Source: a virus
Direction: 5' to 3' (one strand)
IMG/VR virus record: IMGVR_UViG_3300045996_004119
Span: 62,001-126,000 of that record
DNA: 64,000 bases
The notes under the pieces were generated by a model. The model saw only the letters and a program-made list of their open reading frames with translations, was not told where the DNA came from and ran no database searches. Shown here piece after piece: positions 17,163 through 25,912 of this stretch (within the stretch, counting starts at the first letter, position 1; the number at the start of each line of letters is the position of its first letter). The translations under genes were made by a program, and so were the position numbers.

Positions 17163-17576
17163 ATGGCTGACGAAGACCTCGACATCCGCATGTTCGTGAA
17201 CGGCGAAGGGCCACCGGACCTGGACCCGTACTTCAACGAGATCGAGGGCGCGGAAGCCATCGCGCAGTCCGTGGCGCTCCGCTGCTATACGCCCAAGGGC
17301 TACGCCGTCGGGCACAACATCGACGCCCCGAACGACGGCGTTTTCCTCCCGGACTTCGTGCAGTCTGCGATGACGAAGCAAACCATGTTCACGGTCAAGA
17401 CCCTGGTCAACGGCGAGACACGCAAGGATGATCGGGTGGAGACCGCGCGCGTCGAGGTCACCGGCGACGCCGCATCGCAGACCATGACGATCGCTGTCTC
17501 TGGAGAGGGCATCTCGGAAGACTTCGAATTCGCCCTGTCCGTCGACGCCGATGGCGTGGCGCTCACGAGTACCTAA
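17163..17576 (+). CDS. Baseplate wedge protein, gp25/gpW (Mu gp46)-like
   Basis: 137 residues. GAEAIAQSVALRCYTPKG and the following Gly/Asp turn are typical of the gp25-like wedge family, which starts sheath assembly at the baseplate. Its stop overlaps the ATG of the J-like gene by 1 nt. Hub-spike, gp46-like, gp47-like, gp48-like is the Mu order. Confidence 0.75.
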   Translation: MADEDLDIRMFVNGEGPPDLDPYFNEIEGAEAIAQSVALRCYTPKGYAVGHNIDAPNDGVFLPDFVQSAMTKQTMFTVKTLVNGETRKDDRVETARVEVTGDAASQTMTIAVSGEGISEDFEFALSVDADGVALTST

Positions 17577-18697
17577 TGCCGGTCACATTCGCGCAACTCC
17601 TGACGCCGGTCACCGAGGCCGAGGCGGAGCAGCTGATCCTGGCCTTGCTCGAGGCGGTCGGCTTCCCGGCCCAGGTCTGGAAGAAGTTCCGCGTCCCGCG
17701 CACGTTCGTCCGGCTGTTCGCCCAGCTGTACGCCGACTCGCGCACGGGCCTGACGAACGTCACCAAGAGCCGCCTGCTCGGGTACGCGACGGGCGACGCA
17801 CTGACCTACCTCGCGCACCACTGGTTCGACGAGGAGCGCGACCCCGCGGTTGCCACCGAGGGGGTGTTTCTGCTGACGGACGACGGGGGCGCCCCGTACG
17901 ATATCGAGCCTGGCCAGCTCGTCGTGCGCGTCGCGGCCAACCCGTCGCTCCGGTACACGAACACCGGGAGCGGCCGACTGGAGATCGACGGCTCGCTCTC
18001 GCTCGCATTCAAGGCTGAGCAGACGGGGGCCGACCACAATATCCAGCCGGGCACGGGCCTGGAGTTCGAGGAGGCGCTCGAGGGCGTCCTCGTGAGCGCC
18101 GAAGCGGACCCGGGCACGGGGACGTGGATCACCACCGCTGGCGCGGACGAGCAGAGCGACGAAAGCCTAGTCCAGGCGTGCCGGGCGAAATGGGCGACGC
18201 TCGGCGCGGGCACCGAGAACTCCTACCGCGCATGGGCGCTTGAGGGCGCGCCGACCGCCACCAAGATCCAGGTCTACGGCGACGAACTCTCTCCGCCTGG
18301 CGAGGTTCGCGTGATCCTGGCCACCGACGTTGGGGCCGCTACGAACGACGAGGTAGATGCCGCTGATGCGGTCATTCAGGCGAAGCGTCCAATCGGGCTT
18401 CGAGCGGTGTCCACGTCCGCGGCGTCCCCCGACGTGGTCACCATCGATGCGACGGTGAACACCTACCTCACCGAGGAAGCCTACATGGCAGCGCTCGTTG
18501 CCAACGCGACCGCGCTCCAGCGGGAGCTCCAGATCGGTGAAATCCTCTACCTTTCGCGCATCAGCGCGCTCCTGCACTCCCCTGGCGACGTGCGCAACGT
18601 GACCATCACAAATCCGCCGACGACTCCGGGCGGCATCGCCGAGCAGATCACCGTGATCGAGTTGGGCACGATCGTCGTCAACACGCTGGTGCGCTGA
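17576..18697 (+). CDS. Baseplate J-like protein (Mu gp47)
   Basis: 373 residues. Features of the baseplate J family are clear: GYATGDALTYLAHHWFDEER near the start, repeated beta segments in the centre, DEQSDESLVQACRAKWATLG (the conserved 'ES..R.Rv...' region), and the late GLRAVSTSAASPDVVTIDAT segment. It forms wedges with the gp46-like and gp48-like proteins. Confidence 0.9.
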   Translation: MPVTFAQLLTPVTEAEAEQLILALLEAVGFPAQVWKKFRVPRTFVRLFAQLYADSRTGLTNVTKSRLLGYATGDALTYLAHHWFDEERDPAVATEGVFLLTDDGGAPYDIEPGQLVVRVAANPSLRYTNTGSGRLEIDGSLSLAFKAEQTGADHNIQPGTGLEFEEALEGVLVSAEADPGTGTWITTAGADEQSDESLVQACRAKWATLGAGTENSYRAWALEGAPTATKIQVYGDELSPPGEVRVILATDVGAATNDEVDAADAVIQAKRPIGLRAVSTSAASPDVVTIDATVNTYLTEEAYMAALVANATALQRELQIGEILYLSRISALLHSPGDVRNVTITNPPTTPGGIAEQITVIELGTIVVNTLVR

Positions 18698-19449
18698 TGA
18701 ACGTAGCCCAGATCGCTGGTCTCCTTTCGCGCGGTGTGCGCATCACGTTCGAGCAGTACCTGCGCGACGTGCTCGCGCCGGCCCACATGCGCGGCACCTG
18801 GTCGCAACGCTGGCTCGGCGTGTTCGGCGCGTTCTCGGAGCTGGTCTGGGAGGGGGCGCAGCGGTCCGCGGACGTTGGGTTCCCGGCGACGGCGCCGGAC
18901 GACGCACTCGACGCGGTCGGCTTCAACCTGAACATCGAGCGGCTCGTCGAGGAGCAGAACGGCTCGTACCGGGCCAGGCTGCTGCACCCGTTCGACCAGT
19001 GGGGCGCGAGCGGGCGCATCGGCAACGACGAGGCGCCCAACATCCAGGCGCAGCTCGAGGCGATCGGCCTGCGCAACGTCGAAGTGTACGACCTCGCGGC
19101 TGGGTGGGATCCGGGCGACGGCAATGTCTACAGCTACAACCGCTTCTGGATCGTCGCTGAGCCGCCGGCCACGTGGACGCTGAGCGGCATCGACGAGATC
19201 GACGGGATGAGCGCCGTCGACGCGCAGAACATCCGCCGCATTGTTCACAAATGGCGCTCGAAGCACAGCGCACCTGTCTCGCTCTACGTCATCTTCGACG
19301 GCACGCTCGCCGACACGACCACTGACGACGCGGACGCCATGGTGGCCGCAGGCGATGCCGCGGAGATCCCCATCACGGCGCCGTGGGCCGCGGACGACCT
19401 GATCGCCGCGGACGACCTGATCGCCGGTTTCTACATCGAGCCCATCTGA
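18697..19449 (+). CDS. Baseplate/tail protein I-like (Mu gp48, DUF2313 type)
   Basis: 250 residues; the ATG overlaps the J-like stop by 1 nt. It follows the J-like gene as gp48/tail protein I does and has the matching N-terminal helices (WLGVFGAFSELVWEGAQRS), the ERLVEEQNGSYRARLL segment and a central Trp-rich region. The C-terminus contains an exact in-frame 18-bp tandem duplication encoding AADDLI twice. The protein links wedge and fibres. Confidence 0.75.
   Translation: MNVAQIAGLLSRGVRITFEQYLRDVLAPAHMRGTWSQRWLGVFGAFSELVWEGAQRSADVGFPATAPDDALDAVGFNLNIERLVEEQNGSYRARLLHPFDQWGASGRIGNDEAPNIQAQLEAIGLRNVEVYDLAAGWDPGDGNVYSYNRFWIVAEPPATWTLSGIDEIDGMSAVDAQNIRRIVHKWRSKHSAPVSLYVIFDGTLADTTTDDADAMVAAGDAAEIPITAPWAADDLIAADDLIAGFYIEPI
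19387..19422 (+). repeat. Exact 18-bp tandem duplication in the gp48-like gene
   Basis: GCCGCGGACGACCTGATC occurs twice back to back (19387-19404, 19405-19422), in frame, giving AADDLIAADDLIAG. A recent slippage duplication is the simplest explanation. Confidence 0.95.
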
Positions 19450-19455
19450 GGACGG

Positions 19456-20142
19456 ATGCTCTCCCAGCCATTTACCTCGCCCGCGCCCGCATGGCCGACT
19501 GGCCTGCGCTACATTCAGAACGGCGACAACCTCGGCACGGGCAACCACGAGACGCAAGCCGGAGACATCGCCCAGGCGCTGAGCTACCTCAAGCAGGCTA
19601 TCGGCGGCGACTCGACGGTGCCGGTGACGCTGCACGACGTCACCGTCACCGACGAGATCAAGACCAGTATCGGCGGCATCACGCGGGTGGTGCAGGCGAT
19701 CCCGACGGCCGAGGACCCGTCGGTGTGGTCGATCAACTACGCCGGTTTCGCCATTCAGACCGACGATACGCTGGCGCATCTCCGATGGGAGCTCGATCTG
19801 CCGCACGGGGCGACTCTCGTGTCCGCGTCTGTCTACGTGAAGGGCGCTGCCGGGCACATGTCGCTCCCGGCGGGGACCGACAGACTGCTGTTTGCGGTGG
19901 GATACAGCACCAACGCTGGGTCCACGCCGGGACTCGGAGACGCGTACGACTCGTCGGAGTCTGTGGAGGACTACGAAGAGACGCACGCGATCAACGTGGC
20001 TGTATCGTCGCACGTAGTGGACCGGACCGCGAATCGCTACTACGCGTACCTGCGGAATGAGCGAGGAGCTAACTACGTGGTCGGCGCCGAGGTCTACAAC
20101 GTAGAGCTCTCGTTTACGCCAGCGATCTACGACCCTGGCTGA
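19456..20142 (+). CDS. Tail fibre or minor tail protein
   Basis: 228 residues. An N-terminal helix/turn region (TQAGDIAQALSYLKQAI) is followed by a beta-rich C-terminal half with Tyr/Asn-rich strands. It lies directly after the gp48-like gene, where fibre genes start. No family recognised. The last codons overlap the 3' end of the convergent gene at 20127. Confidence 0.6.
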   Translation: MLSQPFTSPAPAWPTGLRYIQNGDNLGTGNHETQAGDIAQALSYLKQAIGGDSTVPVTLHDVTVTDEIKTSIGGITRVVQAIPTAEDPSVWSINYAGFAIQTDDTLAHLRWELDLPHGATLVSASVYVKGAAGHMSLPAGTDRLLFAVGYSTNAGSTPGLGDAYDSSESVEDYEETHAINVAVSSHVVDRTANRYYAYLRNERGANYVVGAEVYNVELSFTPAIYDPG

Positions 20143-20729
20143 GCTCGCACGCAGTTCCCTGCGCCGTCGCACCGCATGCCATCACCGCATATCGCGCCGT
20201 CGCCGTCAGGCTCCCAATACGGGCCATCGCGCGAGCATCTGGCGCTAGCGCACAGGGCCTCTTCCAGAGGCATGTCGGAGGACCAGTAGACGGTCTCCGT
20301 TCCGCCAAGCCCGTTGCAGACGACGCGCTGGCAGTCGCCGTCGACCTGCTCCTCGATGGGCGTGCCGCGCGGCTCCATCCGGAACACGCAGCGTCCGTCC
20401 TCGCACGTGGTGTGCCGGCAGTCGTCGTTGGCCCCGTTGCAATCGCCGTCGACGACGCACTGCGGCTCGACGACGCCGGTGCTGGCGGATGCGGTGGTCG
20501 ACGTCGCGCCGCCTGAGCCTCCGGCGCCGGGGCCTCCGGTTCCCCCAGCCCCGCCTTCACCTCCTGCGCCTGCTTCGCCGCCGGCGCCAGCGGCACCACC
20601 TGACCAGGCCTCGCCGCCCGATCCGCCCACGCCGGCGACCTCTGGCGGGTCGGGCGGAAAGAGCGGCTCGTCGTCGTCATCGGCCGCGCACGGGCCGAGC
20701 AGCAAAAGCAACAGAATCAGCAGCTCCAT
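20127..20729 (-). CDS. Secreted Cys-rich protein with Gly/Ala linker (myxobacterial style), cargo gene
   Basis: 200 residues. A hydrophobic start (MELLILLLLLLGPCAA) looks like a signal peptide; the Cys after LGP could be a lipid site, although Pro at -1 is unusual. Then comes an acidic patch, a Gly/Ala/Ser/Thr-rich low-complexity linker, and a Cys-rich domain with repeated D-x-D-C and C-x(4-6)-C patterns (CVVDGDCNGANDDCRHTTC). Such linker plus Cys modules are common in Polyangiales exported proteins. It is opposite to the virion genes, so it is probably cargo expressed in the lysogen. Confidence 0.7.
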   Translation of the reverse strand: MELLILLLLLLGPCAADDDDEPLFPPDPPEVAGVGGSGGEAWSGGAAGAGGEAGAGGEGGAGGTGGPGAGGSGGATSTTASASTGVVEPQCVVDGDCNGANDDCRHTTCEDGRCVFRMEPRGTPIEEQVDGDCQRVVCNGLGGTETVYWSSDMPLEEALCASARCSRDGPYWEPDGDGAICGDGMRCDGAGNCVRAQPGS

Positions 20730-20825
20730 GGGGTCCCCGAAGCCGTCAGGATAAGGACTCGGGGCGCCCGCTGCTACTGGGATCCCGTTCAGCGGATCGA
20801 CGCCCCAGATGGAGAGGGGCGCCGG

Positions 20826-21587
20826 TCAGTTCATCACGCTCGCGTTGAACGTCATGACAGGGAAGCCGCCTACCTCGCTCTGCGGCTCTGCGGATGCGTT
20901 GCCGCGAAGCGTAAGGCTGATCTCATGGTTCCCGGCCTTGTTCGGCGACAGGACGATCCTCGGCGTGAGTTCAAGCCCGGGTTTAAGTGGGCGCGTGTAG
21001 GTGTACCGGGCGTTGCCGAACAGCTTCTCGACGGACGCGGCGGGGACCTCGATCGTCTGGAACTCGTCGCCGCCGCAGCCGTGACACAGGATGGTGAAGC
21101 TCTCGAGCGTCTGGCTGTCGAGGTTCTTCACCCTGAGATCAATGACCACGCGGCCGCCGACGCGGGAGATTGCTGGCGCGAGCTCGCCGCTCCACTCGAC
21201 GCGAACGCGCTGAGGAGGTGGTGCAGAGGGCGGCGGCACGGAAGAAGCTGCCGATGGCGCCGTTTTCGTGCCGCGCGGCGCCGAAGGAACGAGGGCCAGG
21301 AAGGCGCCGGCCATTACCAGCAAGCTGGCGATGATGGTCCACCCGGCCTTCGAGCTCTTGCTGAACGCGGGCGACGTCCACAGGAGACCGATCCCCACCG
21401 GAAAGCAGCAGAACGTCGCCATGAGGACCACCGACGCCTCGTGGAACCACTTCGGCTTCGGCGGCGGCGGCTGACCCCACCACGGAGGCGGACCGTACGG
21501 GCCCTGCGGGTGCTGCTGCGGATGCGGTGGGTACCCTTGCTGCTGGTACCCAGGAGGCGGGCCCCACCCGCTCGGCGGCTGTTGCAT
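20826..21587 (-). CDS. Membrane-anchored protein with Pro/Gln/Gly-rich cytoplasmic head, cargo gene
   Basis: 253 residues. Residues 1-45 are Pro/Gln/Gly/Trp-rich. Two membrane segments follow (about 50-72, with a CC pair, and 83-103), with the WTSPAFSKSSKAGW loop often seen in small bacterial membrane proteins. After an Ala/Pro/Ser linker comes a beta-sandwich domain (~130-253) with a CHGCGG motif. It reads opposite to the virion genes, like the gene at 20127. Its role is unknown; surface modification or superinfection exclusion are guesses. Confidence 0.7.
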   Translation of the reverse strand: MQQPPSGWGPPPGYQQQGYPPHPQQHPQGPYGPPPWWGQPPPPKPKWFHEASVVLMATFCCFPVGIGLLWTSPAFSKSSKAGWTIIASLLVMAGAFLALVPSAPRGTKTAPSAASSVPPPSAPPPQRVRVEWSGELAPAISRVGGRVVIDLRVKNLDSQTLESFTILCHGCGGDEFQTIEVPAASVEKLFGNARYTYTRPLKPGLELTPRIVLSPNKAGNHEISLTLRGNASAEPQSEVGGFPVMTFNASVMN

Positions 21588-21931
21588 GTGCTCGAGGCTA
21601 CGAGCGCCGGTCAGCGGCCGTCCACCGCTTTCGGCTCAGGCCGGCCGCCTCACTTTCGCGAGCGCTTCGTCTTGCCGGTCGGAGCCTCCGGAGCCGGGCC
21701 TCGCCGTCGAGTTCGACGACCCGCTCGCCTGGCGCAGGGCGCTCCTTCGCGGCGGCAGACTGGGCGCCGTAGCCGAGGTCGGTGGTCTCGGCGACGCGGA
21801 GGGGCTGGGCAGGCTGCACGTCATAGCTTGCCGGCCAGGACACGCCTCGCCGTCGGCACTCTTCCTCCATGCCAGAAGCGATGCGGCGACGTCGTGAGCC
21901 TGGCCGAGGCGAGGGCGCGTAGGGCGAACGC
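21588..21931. other. 344-nt gap with a possible gene remnant
   Basis: No convincing start and ribosome site for a gene here. Reading + strand towards 21935, the last codons give VVSLAEARARRANA and end in an ATGA overlap with the next gene. This tail resembles that of the protein encoded at 46625 (VVSLAAARARRAG). So the gap may hold the decayed end of a small phage gene, or the upstream control region of the genes on both sides. Confidence 0.4.
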
Positions 21932-22456
21932 ATGAACGACGACGACAAGTCGCTCGTCGAGTACGCTTCAAGCATAAAAGGCGTGTCCGCTGAAGCGCTC
22001 GCCAAGTTCCTGTCCAGCGATCTGAGCGCCATCCCAAGCGACATCTTGGCGCCGGCATTGCAGGACGCGATCCGCGGCTTGATCAAGGTCTACGCGGCCT
22101 ACCAAGAGGCGGAGAAAGAGCGTGACCGATACGTCGACATCGTGGCTCGGGTCGTCGGCATGTCCTCTCGCGAGGCATCTCGCGGCAAATGGCATGTGTA
22201 CTACATCCGATCCGAGGCGAACGGACTGATCAAGATCGGGTTCTCCAATTACCCAGAGGGGCGTCGGAGGACGCTGGAGAGCCATGGCGGCTCGGCGATG
22301 ACGTTGCTCGCCAAGCACCGCGGTACCAAGACCGACGAGGCCAAGCTCCACCGTCGATTCAAGGCCCTCAGGGAACGAGGCGAGTGGTTTCGCCCCGGGC
22401 CCGCACTACTGAAGCACATCGCCTCGATCGCGCCTGGCAGCTCCACCTCGGCCTGA
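21932..22456 (+). CDS. T5orf172/MUG113-type GIY-YIG-like domain protein
   Basis: 174 residues. A helical N-terminus (~1-80) is followed by the domain: VYYIRS (89-94), KIGFS (101-105), an Arg-rich helix start (EGRRRTL) and the closing HRRFKALRERGEWFRPG (140-156). This is the signature of the T5orf172/MUG113 branch of the GIY-YIG nuclease superfamily, often found alone in phages. DNA cleavage or DNA binding is plausible but unproven. It lies among fibre genes and its GC is a little lower, which suggests a mobile insert. Confidence 0.75.
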   Translation: MNDDDKSLVEYASSIKGVSAEALAKFLSSDLSAIPSDILAPALQDAIRGLIKVYAAYQEAEKERDRYVDIVARVVGMSSREASRGKWHVYYIRSEANGLIKIGFSNYPEGRRRTLESHGGSAMTLLAKHRGTKTDEAKLHRRFKALRERGEWFRPGPALLKHIASIAPGSSTSA

Positions 22457-22504
22457 ACTGACCTCCCGCCGGCCACCCCGGCTCCACATCACCACCAAGC
22501 CCTC

Positions 22505-22537
22505 GCGGCCCGCCTCCACCACCGGAGTGCGGGCCGC
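22505..22537 (+). other. Strong hairpin just before the gene at 22546
   Basis: Perfect 9-bp arms GCGGCCCGC / GCGGGCCGC with a 15-nt loop; the loop holds the only GGAG near the start codon. No T-run follows except CATTT. It could stop transcription weakly or hide the ribosome site. Confidence 0.5.
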
Positions 22538-22545
22538 TCGCATTT

Positions 22546-23547
22546 ATGGCCGACCAATCCAGCTTCCTCGTCCCGATCCTCCAGGAGATGGTCTACGGCA
22601 TCGACGCGTGGAAGAAGCCCGCGAAGGTCGTAGCGACCAGCAATCTGACGCTGACCGGCCTCCAGACCGTCGACGGCGTGGCGCTCGCGGCTCAGGACGA
22701 GGTCCTCTGCGTCGGGCAGAGCAGCGGCGCGCAGAACGGCATCTGGGTCGTCACCGCGGGCGCGTGGACGCGGCGGTTCGATGCGTCCACCTCCGAGCGC
22801 CTCTTCGAGGGCGTTCGCGTGCCGATCACCCGTGGCACGGCCGGCGCCGGGTCCGTCTACCGCCTGACGACCACGGGCAAGATCAACGTCGGCACCACGG
22901 CGCAGACCTGGGAGCTGGATTCGCAGGGAGCCGAGACCTCCCCCGAAGCCGTCGCCCCCACGCCCGACACGCTCGCCCTGCGCGGCTCCGCTGGCGAGGT
23001 GCGCGCGGTGCGGATCGAGCTCGCGGACGCTCGGATCCTCCCCGGCGATCCGACGCAGGCCGGCGACCTTGGCTTCACGTCGACCGTGCGCCGGCCGCAG
23101 GCGTGGAATCCTGGGACGGGCGCGGCAGAGCCCGTGTTACTCCAGTCGGACATCCGGCGGGAGGTGGCAATCCATCGCACTGCCGAGACCAGCGGCATGG
23201 AGACAGAATGGTTTCTCCTGGTACTTTCCCTGCCGGCATCACAGCGAATGCAATTGCTAACAGTCGGATGGTTTCAGTACGAGAACGCAACGTTCACGCC
23301 GCCGAACACCGCGACCGTCGAGGTCCGAGCCGTGCAGCCTGGCGGAGGGTTTGTGAGTCTCGCCTCCGAGGAGATCGTCTCCACCGCCGAAGAAAACCTC
23401 AACGGGTTCACCATTTCGGAAGACGAAATTCCGCCGGGTTACTGTCTCTACTTTCAGATCACGAAGGGTGGGTCGGGGTGCCTCCTGCCGAAACTGTCTT
23501 TCTTCGTCGCATGGACTATCGACCCGACATACGTCGTACCGCCGTGA
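22546..23547 (+). CDS. Tail fibre/appendage protein
   Basis: 333 residues. Residues ~25-125 are the fibre-type domain shared with the protein at 7652 (VDGVALAAQDEVLCVG, AQNGIWVV, GTAGAGSVYRLTTTG). A linker and a beta-rich C-terminal half follow, possibly the receptor-facing part. The 3' third has lower GC than its surroundings, as is common in exchanged receptor-binding ends. Confidence 0.7.
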   Translation: MADQSSFLVPILQEMVYGIDAWKKPAKVVATSNLTLTGLQTVDGVALAAQDEVLCVGQSSGAQNGIWVVTAGAWTRRFDASTSERLFEGVRVPITRGTAGAGSVYRLTTTGKINVGTTAQTWELDSQGAETSPEAVAPTPDTLALRGSAGEVRAVRIELADARILPGDPTQAGDLGFTSTVRRPQAWNPGTGAAEPVLLQSDIRREVAIHRTAETSGMETEWFLLVLSLPASQRMQLLTVGWFQYENATFTPPNTATVEVRAVQPGGGFVSLASEEIVSTAEENLNGFTISEDEIPPGYCLYFQITKGGSGCLLPKLSFFVAWTIDPTYVVPP

Positions 23548-23566
23548 TCGCGGCCTCGGAGACGCC

Positions 23567-23998
23567 ATGACCATCGTCGAGACGATCGTCCCAGTCATCG
23601 CCGCTCTCGGCGTCGCCGGCGGCGGCATCTACACCGCGTCGAAGGCCTTCCCCGTGATCCTCGGCGCGCTCCGTGGGCGCAGCGTGCCGGGCGCCGACCG
23701 CGAGAGCCCCGTGCCGCCGGACCGGGCCGCCGAGCGCTCGCGCTGCGTGACGCACGCGGAGCTCGCGGCCGCAGTCGGCGCCGCCCTGACCCAGCATCGC
23801 GTCGAGTTCGGCGCCAGGATCGACGCCGTCGAAGCGGACTGCGAGCGGCGTGCGGATGAGGCGGAACGGCGGAGCGAGGAGCGTTACGAGAAGCTCGTCG
23901 ATCGGATCGGTGGAGCCGATCAGAAGGTGGCGCACGTGGTCGGCATCCTGGAGGGGCTCAGGAGCGGACAGCCGCAGAGTCGCAGGGGGCGCGGATGA
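23567..23998 (+). CDS. Single-span membrane protein with coiled coil, lysis-region candidate
   Basis: 143 residues. One N-terminal membrane segment (IVPVIAALGVAGGGIYTAS), then a charged alpha-helical tail with Glu/Arg heptads (~75-130). The shape fits a holin/antiholin-like or inner-membrane spanin-like protein. It is the first of a run of small membrane proteins that leads to the endolysin. Confidence 0.6.
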   Translation: MTIVETIVPVIAALGVAGGGIYTASKAFPVILGALRGRSVPGADRESPVPPDRAAERSRCVTHAELAAAVGAALTQHRVEFGARIDAVEADCERRADEAERRSEERYEKLVDRIGGADQKVAHVVGILEGLRSGQPQSRRGRG

Positions 23999-24186
23999 GG
24001 CCCTCGTGGACATCAGGGGACGGCCTCGATAGCGGGGCCACCCACCGGGGCATGGGCGCCACGGACGGCGGCTACAACGAGGCGCTGCGAGAGGCCGACG
24101 CCCTACACGACAGCCTCGACGAACTCCTGCGCCTGCTCGACGACGCGCCGCTGGAGGCCCTGCTGGACCCGCACGGCTCCGGCTGA
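23995..24186 (+). CDS. Small acidic protein
   Basis: 63 residues; the ATG overlaps the previous stop. The C-terminal half is a Leu/Asp-rich helix (LHDSLDELLRLLDDAPLEAL). No family recognised; coupled to the membrane protein before it. Confidence 0.5.
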   Translation: MRPSWTSGDGLDSGATHRGMGATDGGYNEALREADALHDSLDELLRLLDDAPLEALLDPHGSG

Positions 24187-24190
24187 TGAC

Positions 24191-24460
24191 TCAGTGGGCG
24201 CGGCCACGTGCCGCCAGCGCCTGCTCTACTTGCCGCTCGTGCGCCTCACGCCGCGCGCGCTGACGGAGCGCCCTCTGCCGCGCTGGCTCGAGGTCGTCGA
24301 GTTTCACCCGGTCCGCGCGCTGGTCGGCGCGGTACCGCCGGAGCTGCGCCTCGAGCGCCCGCACCTTGGACCACAGCCAGAAGATGAAAAGCCCGCAAAG
24401 CCCTGTGCACGCCGCGCACACGGCCAGTAGCAGAATCAAGATCCGCGCCGGTTCGTCCAC
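24191..24460 (-). CDS. Small membrane protein with basic coiled-coil tail
   Basis: 89 residues. One membrane span (ILILLLAVCAACTGLCGLFI), then a strongly charged Arg/Glu/Gln helix. Topology resembles an inner-membrane spanin, but it is on the opposite strand from the endolysin and overlaps the 3' end of the seven-span protein upstream. Function unknown. Confidence 0.55.
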   Translation of the reverse strand: MDEPARILILLLAVCAACTGLCGLFIFWLWSKVRALEAQLRRYRADQRADRVKLDDLEPARQRALRQRARREAHERQVEQALAARGRAH

Positions 24461-25083
24461 AGGACGAGCGTTTCATAGCTCACAACGGCGCCGAACGCGA
24501 TGAACTGGACCGTGCGAGCGACGCTCCAGTCCTCCACGGGTACACCGCGGGCGTAGGCGAAGAGCGCCGACGCCTGCCCGACCGTGAGCGCGAGCGGCAC
24601 GAGATGATGAGCCATCAGGATCTCGCCCTCCCGGAGGCGCCTCGCGATCTCGATGCCACCCAGGACGAACACCCCCGCGCAGCAGAGCCCCGTGAAGGCC
24701 GCGTAGAACCACCACCGCGGCTCAAGCCGAAGGGCGGGGTAGGCGAGCGCGGCGCCCACGGAGGCCACGGCCCAGAGCGCCGCAGCCGGCCACGGCGAGC
24801 GCCTCCGGAACACCACGAGCGCTACGCCGAGGAGCGCGGCCGGCCAGCTCAGGAGCAGCGCGGCGTGCACGTGCAGCAGGAGGGCCTCGGTGCCCGCGTA
24901 CGGCGCCGGCTCTCGCTCGAGGCGGGCAGCGATCGCCCACTGCGCCACGTCATGCAGCGGCGCCCACGCCAGCGCCAGCGCGACGGGCCGGTAGAACGGC
25001 CAGATGCCGCGCGTGCCCCAGCCCCGCCAGAGGGCGAGGCCGAGGAGCGCTGCGAGCGTGGTGAGGACCGAGAGCAAGGTCAT
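24436..25083 (-). CDS. Multi-span membrane protein (about seven helices)
   Basis: 215 residues, almost all hydrophobic, with roughly seven predicted membrane helices, Trp/His at the helix ends (HDVAQWAI, HHLVPLAL) and a short charged C-terminus. No family recognised. Opposite to the virion genes, so probably expressed separately, perhaps as cargo that alters the host membrane. Confidence 0.6.
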   Translation of the reverse strand: MTLLSVLTTLAALLGLALWRGWGTRGIWPFYRPVALALAWAPLHDVAQWAIAARLEREPAPYAGTEALLLHVHAALLLSWPAALLGVALVVFRRRSPWPAAALWAVASVGAALAYPALRLEPRWWFYAAFTGLCCAGVFVLGGIEIARRLREGEILMAHHLVPLALTVGQASALFAYARGVPVEDWSVARTVQFIAFGAVVSYETLVLWTNRRGS

Positions 25084-25120
25084 GGAGCCCGCGAGGGTAT
25101 CCCCGCAGGCTGGCGTGGGC

Positions 25121-25318
25121 CTACTTCGCCGCCTGGTGCCCGCCGATCGGGGGCGGGTCGATGGCGACGGAGCGCGAGGTGGCGGCGTTGAGCGCCGACG
25201 AGGCGGCCTCCACGATCCGGATCTTGTCGCCGATGGTCATGGTGCGGCCGTACTCATCGAGCAGCGCCTTGGCCTTGTCCAACAGCAACTCTCGCACGTC
25301 ATCAGCAGTGTTTGACAT
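25121..25318 (-). CDS. Small helical protein
   Basis: 65 residues from the ATG at 25318. Two helices rich in Asp/Ala/Leu (ELLLDKAKALLDEYGRT and IRIVEAASSALNAATS). Longer upstream in-frame starts exist but would overlap the divergent lipoprotein gene. No family recognised. Confidence 0.5.
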   Translation of the reverse strand: MSNTADDVRELLLDKAKALLDEYGRTMTIGDKIRIVEAASSALNAATSRSVAIDPPPIGGHQAAK

Positions 25319-25387
25319 CACGCAGCTGTAGCACGGCGCGGCATACCGCGCCTTGGCTCTCTGAAAACCGATCACCCCAAGGACCAG

Positions 25388-25912
25388 ATGCATCGTTTCG
25401 CCATCTTGCTCATCTCGTTGCTCGCGCTCACCCTCACCGCGTGCCCGCCTGCGCCCACTGCGCCGCCGGCCGAGGTGACCGCCTCCTCGACCGCCGCCGG
25501 CGCCACCGGAGCTGGAGGTGACGCGGGGCCCGCTGACCCGGTCGACGCTGCGACCGCTGACGCCGCGGCCACGAGCGCCGAGGCCTCGACCACGACATCC
25601 GCGGCGACGGGCGCGCCCGCTCCTGCTTGCGAGGGCCCCACCAAGGCCCCGACGTACTGCGACTACGACAACGAATGTTGGAACGGAAACCAGTGCGATG
25701 TCGACGTCTGCGACCTCGGCGCGCCGCCGAATCCGCCGGCCCCGGACGGCCGGAAGGGCACGTGCCGCTGGACGCTGCTGCCCGACAACTCGCCGTGCGA
25801 CGTGAGCGGCCCGAGCGACACCCACGACGCCTGCCGCGCCGGCGCGTGCTGCCCGGGCGCCGCTGAGCCGCCCGCGGTCCCCGTCGCCAACGTCCTGCCG
25901 GAGGCGAGGTGA
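25388..25912 (+). CDS. Cys-rich lipoprotein
   Basis: 174 residues. Signal peptide ending in the lipobox LTAC (Cys19), an Ala/Thr/Ser/Gly-rich linker (~20-80), then a Cys-rich part with CDYDNECWNGNQCDVDVCD and two further Cys pairs. The D-N-E-C/N-Q-C spacing resembles repeats in myxobacterial exported proteins and in the gene at 20127. It may be an outer-membrane lipoprotein of the lysis region or cargo. Confidence 0.65.
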   Translation: MHRFAILLISLLALTLTACPPAPTAPPAEVTASSTAAGATGAGGDAGPADPVDAATADAAATSAEASTTTSAATGAPAPACEGPTKAPTYCDYDNECWNGNQCDVDVCDLGAPPNPPAPDGRKGTCRWTLLPDNSPCDVSGPSDTHDACRAGACCPGAAEPPAVPVANVLPEAR

